NCBI RefSeq assembly: GCF_029227915.1
Contig: NC_079883.1
Span: 26,412,001-26,476,000, forward strand
Direction: 5' to 3'
Source of the DNA: Hydractinia symbiolongicarpus
Lineage: Eukaryota; Cnidaria; Hydrozoa; Anthoathecata; Hydractiniidae
Length of the DNA: 64,000 nt
Shown piece after piece: positions 48,458 through 60,277 of this stretch. The notes beneath the pieces were generated by a model that did not search any database, was not told the origin of the DNA, and saw only the letters and a program-made list of their open reading frames with translations. A program made the translations under genes and the position numbers. Within the stretch, counting starts at the first letter, position 1. Every line of letters begins with the position of its first letter.

Positions 48458-50906
48458 AAAACATGCCTACCTGCGTGAAGGATTCAAACACCGCAGGGAT
48501 ATAGATTTCTGCAGTAATTAAGAATAGCGTTCTCATCCTCCAAAGACCAGTGTTCATACTTTTACTAGTATGAAAAGAATGTTATGTTTGAAACAAAGGA
48601 AACCAAAACCGTTAAGCACGTTTGAGGTAGCGTTCTTGCCAGCCTCTGGCAAATGTATATAGGTTTGTCACGCCCAAGACATGGGATAGGCCTTGACAAT
48701 AAGAGAGTCAAGATTTTGTATCCAGATAAAGGATACTGCATGGCGGCTATTGTTTTCACTATTCAAAGGCGTACAAGCCCCATAGCGAAGGCGGAGAACT
48801 TAAGTTTGTCTTTTGAAAAGACTACCGAAAATATTGAAATGAGATTCGAAGGAAACGCTTCCGAGTATGAGATACTTTGTGTCAGTATATTACCACAAGA
48901 GGCTGCCCATAGATCTCTCTACGCGATTTTTGAAAATGAAGTGACAAAACAGTTGGCTGTTGTGATAACACTTGTATGATGACGATTGGTTATTGATAAT
49001 ACAGGTTGTAAACCTCTGAAGATTTTGCATGGTATTAAAAAACTTCCCCTTTTGCAAGGATTCTCCTAAAGAAGTACATTGAACAGGAGAGAGGAGTCGT
49101 AAAAAAGCTGCATAGTACAGAACAATAATTACCAATGCATACAGACAAAACACATAACAAATAGGAAATTCAAACTGAATCACATAGGCACACATAAAAT
49201 AAATAAAACTTATTATAATAAAACTATCCTTAAACGGATAAGTTTTAGAATAACCTATAACGAATCAAATGAAAACAAAAGCAGGCAACGATTTGTGCAC
49301 CAGGACTTGTGAACCTGACTGTAGCTTTACACGTGTGAAGGGTGGGGTGATGTGTGAAACCACTAAGATAAGATAAGAATATCAAAACCCCTTGCAAAGC
49401 TTCTTTTAAAATGACTTAGGGCAGTAGGATCTTCACTCCTGAAGGCAAAGTAAACAAACCCTACCGCCCTACTGGACTAGGGTAACAAACCCAAAAGTTA
49501 AGAAAAAGAACCTAGCCCCTTGCTACGCTTCTGAGAGAATATCAAGAAAGAGAAGGCATTGAGCAAACTCTTATATCATGGTAAATTGACCGACAATGGA
49601 TCAGCTGGGTAACTGCTAGGGGAATTATTTCCCTCCCCCATTTGTTTTGGCTTTAAAGCAAGTTGATGTTTGCTAAAAAATATTATGTAACAGGCGGAGT
49701 TGTTCAAGTGAGATGAATAGACTATTAATGCAGCGGTCGTTGCACTAGAGCTAAGTGTTTTGGTGATCTTTAACAAAGGCACCTAAGTGGTTGATGGTTG
49801 ATGAAAAGCTCACCGGAAATTGGAAGAATAAACAGGCAAACGACAGCTTAGGACTAATGATTTCACTAGTGGGGATAATAAAGAGGACTCTGATGACAAC
49901 CGAGGCCAAAGTCTTGGGACGACAATTAACGCTTTAAGAATGGAGATGCATAACAGCTGCTACCTTTATTTATTAAACCGGTGTGGAAGTTGTTTGCTTT
50001 TTGCTTGCTTTCGGTTTCTAAAAGGTCAACTGCAAGTTGTGGCAATGATGTGATTGGATAAGGACCGTTATCGGCACAAGATTTTGAGGCTGCAGATTAT
50101 ATACCTGAGATATGCGGTCTTTTAAGATTCTGACTGTTGTTGGACTGGACTCTTTGGACCATTGCAAATAAACTCTGGCAAACCAGATGTTATTTTCGTG
50201 CATATGTCACCAAGTTTGCGTGCAGTTTTAAATGCGGATTTCTTGGAAAAACCGAAAGTTTTTAAACAATATGTAAAAGACCTGGAACAGTTACCTGTAG
50301 CACCCACTTCTACAGCATAAAAATGTGGGACCAATTGGAACTACTTATCACTTCGACTAAAGAGGAGTATTTAGATAATTTTGTACGGTGCCAAGACTGC
50401 ATATTCTCCTCACAAGGGCAGGTTAGTTGGATGAGAATAACAAGCTAGGAAAAGTTGGAATGCATTACAATCTCTGGTCTTAGTGATGTTACAGCTATAT
50501 GGTCGGGGAACAGAAATGATGAAAAAGCTATATGTACCTGCTTTAACAAAGGGTATCTTATACAATTTACTTTTCGGAGATGGCGTAATTTTTGAGAAAC
50601 TCTTGTTTGAAAAAAACTCGCGAAGAATGTATTCGTGTAAAAAAGTAAATCGGCCTTGAGAAAGGGCAATCTTGCAAAAACATAAGACATGTGCTGTGGT
50701 GCATAATTGTTTTACACACAAGGTCCTATCTGGTGCACTGAAGTGCGAACCTTCAAACATGTTTTGCTGCTCAGGCCAGCTCTATCCACTCAGGAAACAA
50801 AATAATGGAGAAGAAGAACCGTGCATAAATGCTGAGCATGTGCCTGTGACAGTTGCTTGGTGAAGTAAAAAAAGATTTGCCTAAATCTATGTAATAAGGC
50901 TTAATG
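48458..50906. repeat. 2.45-kb tandem unit, copy 1
   Basis: Starts AAAACATGCCTACCTGCG; the same start recurs at 50907 and 53355. Copies differ by only occasional single bases (for example CGAGTATGAG versus CGAATATGAG). The unit contains a plus-strand open frame (48653-48979) of unknown meaning, a motif shared with the Gypsy LTR (48944), the 45-base block (49295), and a minus-strand RT C-terminus relic. Confidence 0.95.
49990..50760 (-). pseudogene. RT C-terminal relic in tandem copy 1
   Basis: Minus-strand pieces in order: TTAHVLCFCKIALSQGRF (a Cys/His-type region normally just after RT), LPLCEENMQSWH-like sequence, and FYAVEVGATGNCSRSF followed by LKTFGFSKKSA. The same order appears at 63338-64000, where it is better preserved. 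The family is a non-LTR-type retroelement with a nuclease-like C-terminus common in invertebrate genomes. Frameshifts and stops are numerous. Confidence 0.55.
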
Positions 50907-53354
50907 AAAACATGCCTACCTGCGTGAAGGATTCAAACACCGCAGGGATATAGATTTCTGCAGTAATTAAGAATAGCGTTCTCATCCTCCAAAGACCAGT
51001 GTTCATACTTTTACTAGTATGAAAAGAATGTTATGTTTGAAACAAAGGAAACCAAAACCGTTAAGCACGTTTGAGGTAGCGTTCTTGCCAGCCTCTGGCA
51101 AATGTATATAGGTTTGTCACGCCCAAGACATGGGATAGGCCTTGACAATAAGAGAGTCAAGATTTTGTATCCAGATAAAGGATACTGCATGGCGGCTATT
51201 GTTTTCACTATTCAAAGGCGTACAAGCCCCATAGCGAAGGCGGAGAACTTAAGTTTGTCTTTTGAAAAGACTACCGAAAATATTGAAATGAGATTCGAAG
51301 GAAACGCTTCCGAATATGAGATACTTTGTGTCAGTATATTACCACAAGAGGCTGCCCATAGATCTCTCTACGCGATTTTTGAAAATGAAGTGACAAAACA
51401 GTTGGCTGTTGTGATAACACTTGTATGATGACGATTGGTTATTGATAATACAGGTTGTAAACCTCTGAAGATTTTGCATGGTATTAAAAAACTTCCCCTT
51501 TTGCAAGGATTCTCCTAAAGAAGTACATTGAACAGGAGAGAGGAGTCGTAAAAAAGCTGCATAGTACAGAACAATAATTACCAATGCATACAGACAAAAC
51601 ACATAACAAATAGGAAATTCAAACTGAATCACATAGGCACACATAAAATAAATAAAACTTATTATAATAAAACTATCCTTAAACGGATAAGTTTTAGAAT
51701 AACCTATAACGAATCAAATGAAAACAAAAGCAGGCAACGATTTGTGCGCCAGGACTTGTGAACCTGACTGTAGCTTTAACGTGTGAAGGGTGGGGTGATG
51801 TGTGAAACCACTAAGATAAGATAAGAATATCAAAACCCCTTGCAAAGCTTCTTTTAAAATGACTTAGGGCAGTAGGATCTTCACTCCTGAAGGCAAAGTA
51901 AACAAACCCTACCGCCCTACTGGACTAGGGTAACAAACCCAAAAGTTAAGAAAAAGAACCTAGCCCCTTGCTACGCTTCTGAGAGAATATCAAGAAAGAG
52001 AAGGCATTGAGCAAACTCTTATATCATGGTAAATTGACCGACAATGGATCAGCTGGGTAACTGCTAGGGGAATTATTTCCCTCCCCCATTTGTTTTGGCT
52101 TTAAAGCAAGTTGATGTTTGCTAAAAAATATTATGTAACAGGCGGAGTTGTTCAAGTGAGATGAATAGACTATTAATGCAGCGGTCGTTGCACTAGAGCT
52201 AAGTGTTTTGGTGATCTTTAACAAAGGCACCTAAGTGGTTGATGGTTGATGAAAAGCTCACCGGAAATTGGAAGAATAAACAGGCAAACGACAGCTTAGG
52301 ACTAATGATTTCACTAGTGGGGATAATAAAGAGGACTCTGATGACAACCGAGGCCAAAGTCTTGGGACGACAATTAACGCTTTAAGAATGGAGATGCATA
52401 ACAGCTGCTACCTTTATTTATTAAACCGGTGTGGAAGTTGTTTGCTTTTTGCTTGCTTTCGGTTTCTAAAAGGTCAACTGCAAGTTGTGGCAATGATGTG
52501 ATTGGATAAGGACCGTTATCGGCACAAGATTTTGAGGCTGCAGATTATATACCTGAGATATGCGGTCTTTTAAGATTCTGACTGTTGTTGGACTGGACTC
52601 TTTGGACCATTGCAAATAAACTCTGGCAAACCAGATGTTATTTTCGTGCATATGTCACCAAGTTTGCGTGCAGTTTTAAATGCGGATTTCTTGGAAAAAC
52701 CGAAAGTTTTTAAACAATATGTAAAAGACCTGGAACAGTTACCTGTAGCACCCACTTCTACAGCATAAAAATGTGGGACCAATTGGAACTACTTATCACT
52801 TCGACTAAAGAGGAGTATTTAGATAATTTTGTACGGTGCCAAGACTGCATATTCTCCTCACAAGGGCAGGTTAGTTGGATGAGAATAACAAGCTAGGAAA
52901 AGTTGGAATGCATTACAATCTCTGGTCTTAGTGATGTTACAGCTATATGGTCGGGGAACAGAAATGATGAAAAAGCTATATGTACCTGCTTTAACAAAGG
53001 GTATCTTATACAATTTACTTTTCGGAGATGGCGTAATTTTTGAGAAACTCTTGTTTGAAAAAAACTCGCGAAGAATGTATTCGTGTAAAAAAGTAAATCG
53101 GCCTTGAGAAAGGGCAATCTTGCAAAAACATAAGACATGTGCTGTGGTGCATAATTGTTTTACACACAAGGTCCTATCTGGTGCACTGAAGTGCGAACCT
53201 TCAAACATGTTTTGCTGCTCAGGCCAGCTCTATCCACTCAGGAAACAAAATAATGGAGAAGAAGAACCGTGCATAAATGCTGAGCATGTGCCTGTGACAG
53301 TTGCTTGGTGAAGTAAAAAAAGATTTGCCTAAATCTAAGTAATAAGGCTTAATG
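50907..53354. repeat. 2.45-kb tandem unit, copy 2
   Basis: 2,448 bp, colinear with copy 1 throughout, with the same frames, stops and relics. Near identity implies a very recent duplication, ongoing homogenisation, or an assembly duplication. Confidence 0.95.
52440..53208 (-). pseudogene. RT C-terminal relic in tandem copy 2
   Basis: Copy of the 49990-50760 relic, with the same lesions. Confidence 0.55.
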
Positions 53355-55045
53355 AAAACATGCCTACCTGCGTGAAGGATTCAAACACCGCAGGGATATA
53401 GATTTCTGCAGTAATTAAGAATAGCGTTCTCATCCTCCAAAGACCAGTGTTCATACTTTTACTAGTATGAAAAGAATGTTATGTTTGAAACAAAGGAAAC
53501 CAAAACCGTTAAGCACGTTTGAGGTAGCGTTCTTGCCAGCCTCTGGCAAATGTATATAGGTTTGTCACGCCCAAGACATGGGATAGGCCTTGACAATAAG
53601 AGAGTCAAGATTTTGTATCCAGATAAAGGATACTGCATGGCGGCTATTGTTTTCACTATTCAAAGGCGTACAAGCCCCATAGCGAAGGCGGAGAACTTAA
53701 GTTTGTCTTTTGAAAAGACTACCGAAAATATTGAAATGAGATTCGAAGGAAACGCTTCCGAGTATGAGATACTTTGTGTCAGTATATTACCACAAGAGGC
53801 TGCCCATAGATCTCTCTACGCGATTTTTGAAAATGAAGTGACAAAACAGTTGGCTGTTGTGATAACACTTGTATGATGACGATTGGTTATTGATAATACA
53901 GGTTGTAAACCTCTGAAGATTTTGCATGGTATTAAAAAACTTCCCCTTTTGCAAGGATTCTCCTAAAGAAGTACATTGAACAGGAGAGAGGAGTCGTAAA
54001 AAAGCTGCATAGTACAGAACAATAATTACCAATGCATACAGACAAAACACATAACAAATAGGAAATTCAAACTGAATCACATAGGCACACATAAAATAAA
54101 TAAAACTTATTATAATAAAACTATCCTTAAACGGATAAGTTTTAGAATAACCTATAACGAATCAAATGAAAACAAAAGCAGGCAACGATTTGTGCGCCAG
54201 GACTTGTGAACCTGACTGTAGCTTTACACGTGTGAAGGGTGGGGTGATGTGTGAAACCACTAAGATAAGATAAGAATATCAAAACCCCTTGCAAAGCTTC
54301 TTTTAAAATGACTTAGGGCAGTAGGATCTTCACTCCTGAAGGCAAAGTAAACAAACCCTACCGCCCTACTGGACTAGGGTAACAAACCCAAAAGTTAAGA
54401 AAAAGAACCTAGCCCCTTGCTACGCTTCTGAGAGAATATCAAGAAAGAGAAGGCATTGAGCAAACTCTTATATCATGGTAAATTGACCGACAATGGATCA
54501 GCTGGGTAACTGCTAGGGGAATTATTTCCCTCCCCCATTTGTTTTGGCTTTAAAGCAAGTTGATGTTTGCTAAAAAATATTATGTAACAGGCGGAGTTGT
54601 TCAAGTGAGATGAATAGACTATTAATGCAGCGGTCGTTGCACTAGAGCTAAGTGTTTTGGTGATCTTTAACAAAGGCACCTAAGTGGTTGATGGTTGATG
54701 AAAAGCTCACCGGAAATTGGAAGAATGAACAGGCAAACGACAGCTTAGGACTAATGATTTCACTAGTGGGGATAATAAAGAGGACTCTGATGACAACCGA
54801 GGCCAAAGTCTTGGGACGACAATTAACGCTTTAAGAATGGAGAAAAAGCTATATGTACCTGCTTTAACAAAGGGTATCTTATACAATTTACTTTACGGAG
54901 ATGGCGTAATTTTTGAGAAACTCTTGTTTGAAAAAAACTCGCGAAGAATGTATTCGTGTAAAAAAGTAAATCGGCCTTGAGAAAGGGCAATCTTGCAAAA
55001 ACATAAGACATGTGCTGTGGTGCATAATTGTTTTACACACAAGGT
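53355..55045. repeat. 2.45-kb tandem unit, copy 3, internally deleted and 3'-diverged
   Basis: Matches copies 1 and 2 up to 54842, skips about 576 bases (the stretch equivalent to 49944-50520), resumes at AAAAAGCTATATG, and ends at ACACACAAGGT near 55045. The sequence beyond differs from the ends of copies 1 and 2. Confidence 0.93.
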
Positions 55046-55195
55046 GCAACTGGATTTATTGCAAATTTTCCAACGTTTTAAATTGATAGGTGAAGGTAGA
55101 ACATTGAAAGTAGAAGTTAGGCAGAAAGAAAGCAAGTTTGGTGGCATGGCCAGAATGGATTTCCAGGACAGGTCATTTCGTATGTAAATGTTTGA
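54845..55195 (-). pseudogene. RT C-terminal relic in tandem copy 3, longer upstream part
   Basis: The minus-strand frame reads DLSWKSILAMPPNLLSFCLT, LPSPINLKRWK, SCTLC and then HVLCFCKIALSQGRF. This extends the relic upstream of the point where copies 1 and 2 switch to other sequence, so copy 3's right flank looks like the original retroelement. The region after ILREFF is lost in the 576-base deletion. Confidence 0.55.
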
Positions 55196-57185
55196 GGGTG
55201 TCAAGATAGTTCTTGCATACTGAAATATCGGGTGGTTGATTTATTACAGGCATGTATTCAATGAGCGATTTTTTCTGCTTGCGATCAGAAACCTTTCTAT
55301 TGAAAGCAGTCCAAGACCCCAACATTGGTAAATCAGGTTCACCGTCAGTAGCAGGCAGACCACTTGCTAATGACCACGCTACATCTCTGCGAAAGCTTTC
55401 TTCAAGGAGCTCTGTGCCTTCATCATCCTGATAAGCGGGAAATGCAAGAGGATCCGCTCTCGCACCAAGATGATATTCTTCAATATTGTTAGTAACAATT
55501 TCCTCACAGGGAACTAGTTCTTGAATTGTTGATTTCGTTTCATGAAGAATGCTGTCACCTGTAATAAATCAAAATTAGGGTATTTAATTGTTCATAAATC
55601 TGGAATCTGCTGAAGTCTATACATCAGAAACAGAATCTAGAAAATCTACAAAAATTTACCTGGAATAAATGGCTGAAACAGTGTGCTGTTCGTATCATGA
55701 GTGGTTCCAACACCGGTAAGAGTTTCCTGGCGGCCATCATTGTTATCAATGGTCGAATGTAGAGGGTATCCTTTCACAAAACGTTTGTGTACTTCAATCT
55801 GAGCGGAGGACCATGCATCATTGTATTTTTTGATTTCATTGTACGAAATTGAATGGCCAAGATTGTGAAGATGTGCGGCTGCCTCTTTACTACCAGTAAG
55901 TCTGTGTATTGTCAGTCCTAGCATGGCTTGTTTTACATTCTTCTGGCGAGTGATTAGCGACTGCCAATCTGATGCTATTGACCAAATCTTATTGGCAATG
56001 TTACTTGACTGCGTAATGGCATAACCTTCATCATTGGTCTTAAAATTCGGATACATCGTGGCATATATAATATTGTATAATTCAGGCATCGGGCCCTTGT
56101 TGAAGTCTGCGATCATTTTATCAGGAGTTTTTGGTAAACTTTCTGGCTCTCGCTCTTTGACTTTGCTCTTGATGAAATTTGCAAACGAACGAATGTGATC
56201 CATATCCCTCAGTCCATGGCCAAGCAGTGTTGCAACGCTATACTCGCAGGGATTCATGAGCGCCGAATGAACAATAACGTATTTCCCTGTTGTAAAAAAA
56301 TCAATCTCAGATCCAAATTGCTTCACCAATTCTCTCTTCAATGACACAGTGTGCATGAAAGCAGGCTCTAAGTTATTTTCTTCGCATATAACCTTTATGT
56401 CTGATAATAACTGGTGGAGAAGATATGCCTCCTTCTTCCCAATTACTTTCCATCCAACTATTCTGAAGAACTCTTCGATTATGAATTGCTTTTCTTTGTC
56501 TTTCGAAGATTCTTGTTCTTCTTCAATACTCGAAGGCTGGTTTATTGCATACTTAAGGTAACAGTTTTTATGATAATAAATATCAATGGCATAAAGATCA
56601 AAAGACTGTCCACCTTTCAATACCTGCAGTCTTTTTGCAAGCCTCGTGAAATCGGCAAGTCGGTTTAGAAATAAACAGCTCAGTCCTTGCATGAATCCTT
56701 TGACGAGAGCTTTCCTGTTCGCATCTACCAAGTCCAGCTTGATTATATGATCCACCGTCCGTTTCCCTTCTTTCATTACAAATAAAACAAATTTGTTTTC
56801 TTTTTTTGGCTTCTCTTTGTGATCTTCTAGTCTGAACATCACTTGTTAGATCCTCTGATTCTTGTTCGAGAACACTTGTCTTAATTTCTCCGTATCTTTT
56901 CCTGTAGTTTTCCACTTTCGTTCCAAATGTAATACTACAATTTTTATGAGCTTTACCAAATGCTTCAATAACATCACCAATTCGCGAGTGAACATAACGA
57001 AAAGAGAAATACTTGTCATTTCGATCGATATCAATACAGTTCCATTCTTCTGCAATCCTCTTCAAGTTCTCCCATCCTTGCTGTGAAAAACTTTTTTGGG
57101 AATCTTTTTGCGAAAAAGAACCATCACATAATAAACATTTTTCACTTGTTTGTTCAAGACTGAGAAATGAAGACGATAGGGCCAT
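55173..57185 (-). pseudogene. Repeat-associated gene of unknown function, two exons, one frameshift
   Basis: Minus strand. Exon 1 runs from Met at 57185 to 55660 (donor GTAAAT), exon 2 from 55558 to the stop at 55173, in phase (G|GT). Frames must shift once near 56650-56690, between ICFICNERRETDGGSYNQ, LGRCEQESS and GGQSFDLYAIDIYYHKNCY. Later segments are DNNDGRQETLTGVGTTHDTN and, in exon 2, LPMLGSWTAFNRKVSDRK. I recognise this motif order from a large multicopy protein family in cnidarian genomes, without a known activity. N-terminal CxxC pairs (KCLLCDGSF, ICFIC) suggest zinc binding. Apart from the single shift the frame is clean, so it is young. Confidence 0.55.
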
Positions 57186-58142
57186 ATTCTTTCATATTTT
57201 TTGAATGTGGTGAAACAATCGAACTCGACCAGCACATAAGCGATCAAAAAGAGTAATGCACGAAATTGTAGAGAAATGTAAATGATATTCCCATAACTAA
57301 CAAGCAAGTTCATTCATTCTTTCAAACTTCATTTTCTCACCTAACATAACTTCGCTTTGTCGTCACAACACCGGAATGATCTTCAGATGCCCCGACTCAC
57401 ATTCATATCAACTCTCAATGGGGGTTTTCCTGTTATTCTATAATATCCATTATGTTTTACGAGTAAAGATATGAATAGCGGTTGTTTTTAGAATCACGTT
57501 TTCGAGAATTTCTATTTGAATAGCGCAATTCGAGTAACAACTTTCAAAAAGTAATTTCGTGGTCGCTGCGGAGGAGGAAAATTTCAAATATGTAGCAGAC
57601 TAATAAAACTGTATATCATTCAAAAGGTCTTATTTAGCCGATGCCAAATATGCCATTTTTAAGTTTATATTTTATACCGTTCACGAGTTATCGCAGGATT
57701 TGTGCACAATTTTTGCCGCATTTGACGCCATCAGTCACGTGACGCCGGAAGTTTTCCCGGAAAGGTATTCGGTGGTTTTTTGAAGCTTCCTACCTAATCT
57801 ATCAGATTCCACAATAAAAAGTTAAATTAGGCATTTTGTTAGATTGCTAGACTATATGCCCTGTCTAATATAATCAAATTCTTTTATGTAAAGTCAAAAT
57901 ACACATATGTAATACATAAAGTCTAATAATTTATATACATCAAATCTTCTTTATATAAAGTCACTTTATCATATTATATAAAGTCAAAACTAAAACTGTA
58001 ATATATATGAAGTCCTAAATTATTATATATAATATATGTACAAGGCTAATTTTAATATGCAATGTCTTATATTGTCCCGTGTAAAGTCAAAACATTAAAG
58101 TCAAACTAACGATAACTTTTAACAGATAAAAAGGGAGGGGGA
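57186..58142. other. Intergenic spacer between divergent genes
   Basis: Contains short TATAAAGTC-type repeats at about 57850-58100 and no recognisable coding. It separates the minus-strand gene ending at 57185 from the plus-strand integrase gene, so promoters for both may lie here. Confidence 0.4.
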
Positions 58143-59826
58143 ATGGAAACCAACGCAGGTCACTGTGTGCAGGGTCATAAACATGTGCTATGCAAGATGG
58201 CGGATCAAATTACGATCGAAGAGTTCTTACGAGATTTACCTTCCCAAATTCGTCTTGCAAGACGACAGCTGTTTTCAAGTGATCTCAACGCATGTGAGTA
58301 TTTGTACCGACGGACAGATGAATATCTTACAACACTGCAGGTGATAAGAAATCGTTTCGAGGAAGGAAATGTAAGAGGTACAATCAATGACATTGTTATC
58401 AATTTAGATCAAATTGTTTTTGAGATTCAAACCCTTAAAAACCAATTCGACCTACAAGTAAGTAATCATGATCCGACACCAGCAGTTGCTAGAAGTAGCT
58501 GCCCTAGTGAGAATACAGGAGCTAATGGGAGACCACGAAAAATTGTGGGGAAAAATGAGTTGGAACGTCTGTTTTCAATCCATCGTTCATGGAGCAAAGT
58601 GGCTGAAATCATAGGTGTCTCTAGTAAAACTATATCAAGAAGAAGAGTTGAATTTGGAATGAGCATTTCGGAAAGGTGTGGAGAACGCCAGTTTTACACC
58701 AAAATTAGCCAGGACAATCTCGAAAGTATTGTTCAATAAGTACTCAATACTTTACCGAATGCAGGGAAATCATATGTGATAGGAGCTTGTAGATCTGGGA
58801 ACATCAACGTACAACGCGCACGAATTAGAGAAGCTATTGTTGCAGTTGATCCGGTGAGTCGAGCATTACGTAGAACCATCAGCATTGTACGAAGAGCATA
58901 TCATGTGAAAGCTCCTAATTCGCTGTGGTGAGCACATTTAAGTCAATTATATATCTCCCCTGTTACTTGACCGACTACTGAGTGAATGAATAAATTTCAC
59001 TTTTAGGCATGTTGACGGACATCATAAGCTCATACGATGGCGCTTCGTAATTCACGGTGGAATGGACGGTTATAGCAGAATGATAACATACCTTAAATGT
59101 AGCACTAACAACCGAGCAGACACTGTGTTTAAATTGTTCGAGGAAGCTATTCGAAAACATGGATTACCATCACGCATACGTGCTGATTTTGGCACAGAGA
59201 ATGTTGAAATTGCACGTTTCATGTTAAGCTGTCCAGAGAGGGGACTAAATCGTGGAAGTATGATATGTGGATTGTCTGTTCACAATCAAAGGATTGAGCG
59301 ACTATGGGGTGAGGTTAAACGCAATATCGTTCGCCACTTTCAAAATATTTTTTACTTTCTGGAAAGACAAGGATTTCTTGATCCTTTGAATGAAGTACAT
59401 CTTTTTTCGTTACACTACGTATATACAGACCGTATAAACGAAGCTTTGAATGAGTTGGTCAGGGATTGGGCTTTCCACCCAATGTCAAGTGCACACAATA
59501 AATCGCCTCGTCAATTATGGCACGAAGGTATGACAAGAGTGATCGAAAATGATCCATTGTCTCTAGAAGCCGCCCAAGTGCAAAGTTGGCATGACTATGG
59601 CATAGACGAAACTGCCCCTCTGCCAGAGATAAATTCCGACAACGATGTGGAAATTCCAGAGACACTGTCTCTTTTATGTCATCACCATTCAGTGATTTTA
59701 GGAACTCTGGTCAATTCATTACACGATGACGCAAATGAAGGTATCGACAACTATCTACAAACTGTCGAATATGCACAAGGACATGCCAATGATAGTTGCT
59801 GCATAGGCATAGGCGAGGGCAACTGA
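58143..59826 (+). pseudogene. DDE integrase-core (rve-like) protein with one in-frame stop
   Basis: Exon 1 is 58143-58927 and exon 2 59007-59826, joined in phase through a 79-bp GTGAGC-AG intron. The N-terminal half is helical with a homeodomain-like HTH (WSKVAEIIGVSSKTISRRR). The catalytic core follows: Asp in HVDGHHKLIRW (59014), Asp in RADFGTEN (59185) and Glu in NQRIERLWGE (59296). A LHYVYTDRINEAL and HNKSPRQLW tail matches the family. An in-frame TAA at 58737 falls in IVQ-stop-VLNTLPNAGKSY. Proteins like this occur in cnidarians and fish, and may derive from an IS3EU- or Ginger-like transposase; the class is uncertain. It points toward the HECT gene. Confidence 0.8.
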
Positions 59827-59852
59827 AGTTTTGTACATAAAGATCAGTGAAC

Positions 59853-59925
59853 AACCTCGTTCCCAGGGCTTTTGGAGGTTTTGTTATTAGAACACTAATA
59901 TCTCTGGAGGCCTGGGAACGACATT
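59853..59925. mobile_element. Small foldback element with CGTTCCCAGG ends
   Basis: AACCTCGTTCCCAGGGC and GCCTGGGAACGACATT form an imperfect inverted repeat of 73 bp overall, 26 bases past the integrase stop codon. Same ends as 17587-17698. Confidence 0.55.
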
Positions 59926-60277
59926 GTGTAGTGATAACTTTTTGTGTAAAAAATGGAAACAATAATGAAAGTACGGAAATAAAAGCTTTAGAGTTTCGAC
60001 TTTATCTACTTTTCCCAGTCCTTCAATTAAAACGCTTTCACTTCACAGGGATAAACGCACATTTCGTTGTTTGTTTTTTTTAAATGAAAAAAATCTTTGT
60101 GAACATAATAGAAATATAATATATCACAGTAAGGTATACATAAATCGTATAAACGCGTGCTGTTTAAGTATTTTCAAGGCATATAGGCAAATGTCATCAG
60201 AGCCTTTTTTTAAAATAATGAACATAACAATAAAAATCCATACAAGGGTGGAAATGTCAGATCAGTAAACACCTTTT

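Noticed and set aside
48653-48979. 108-residue plus-strand frame repeated three times in the tandem units
   Set aside because: Its repetition is due to the tandem duplication, not selection. No recognisable domain, and it overlaps minus-strand frames. Kept only as a property of the repeat.
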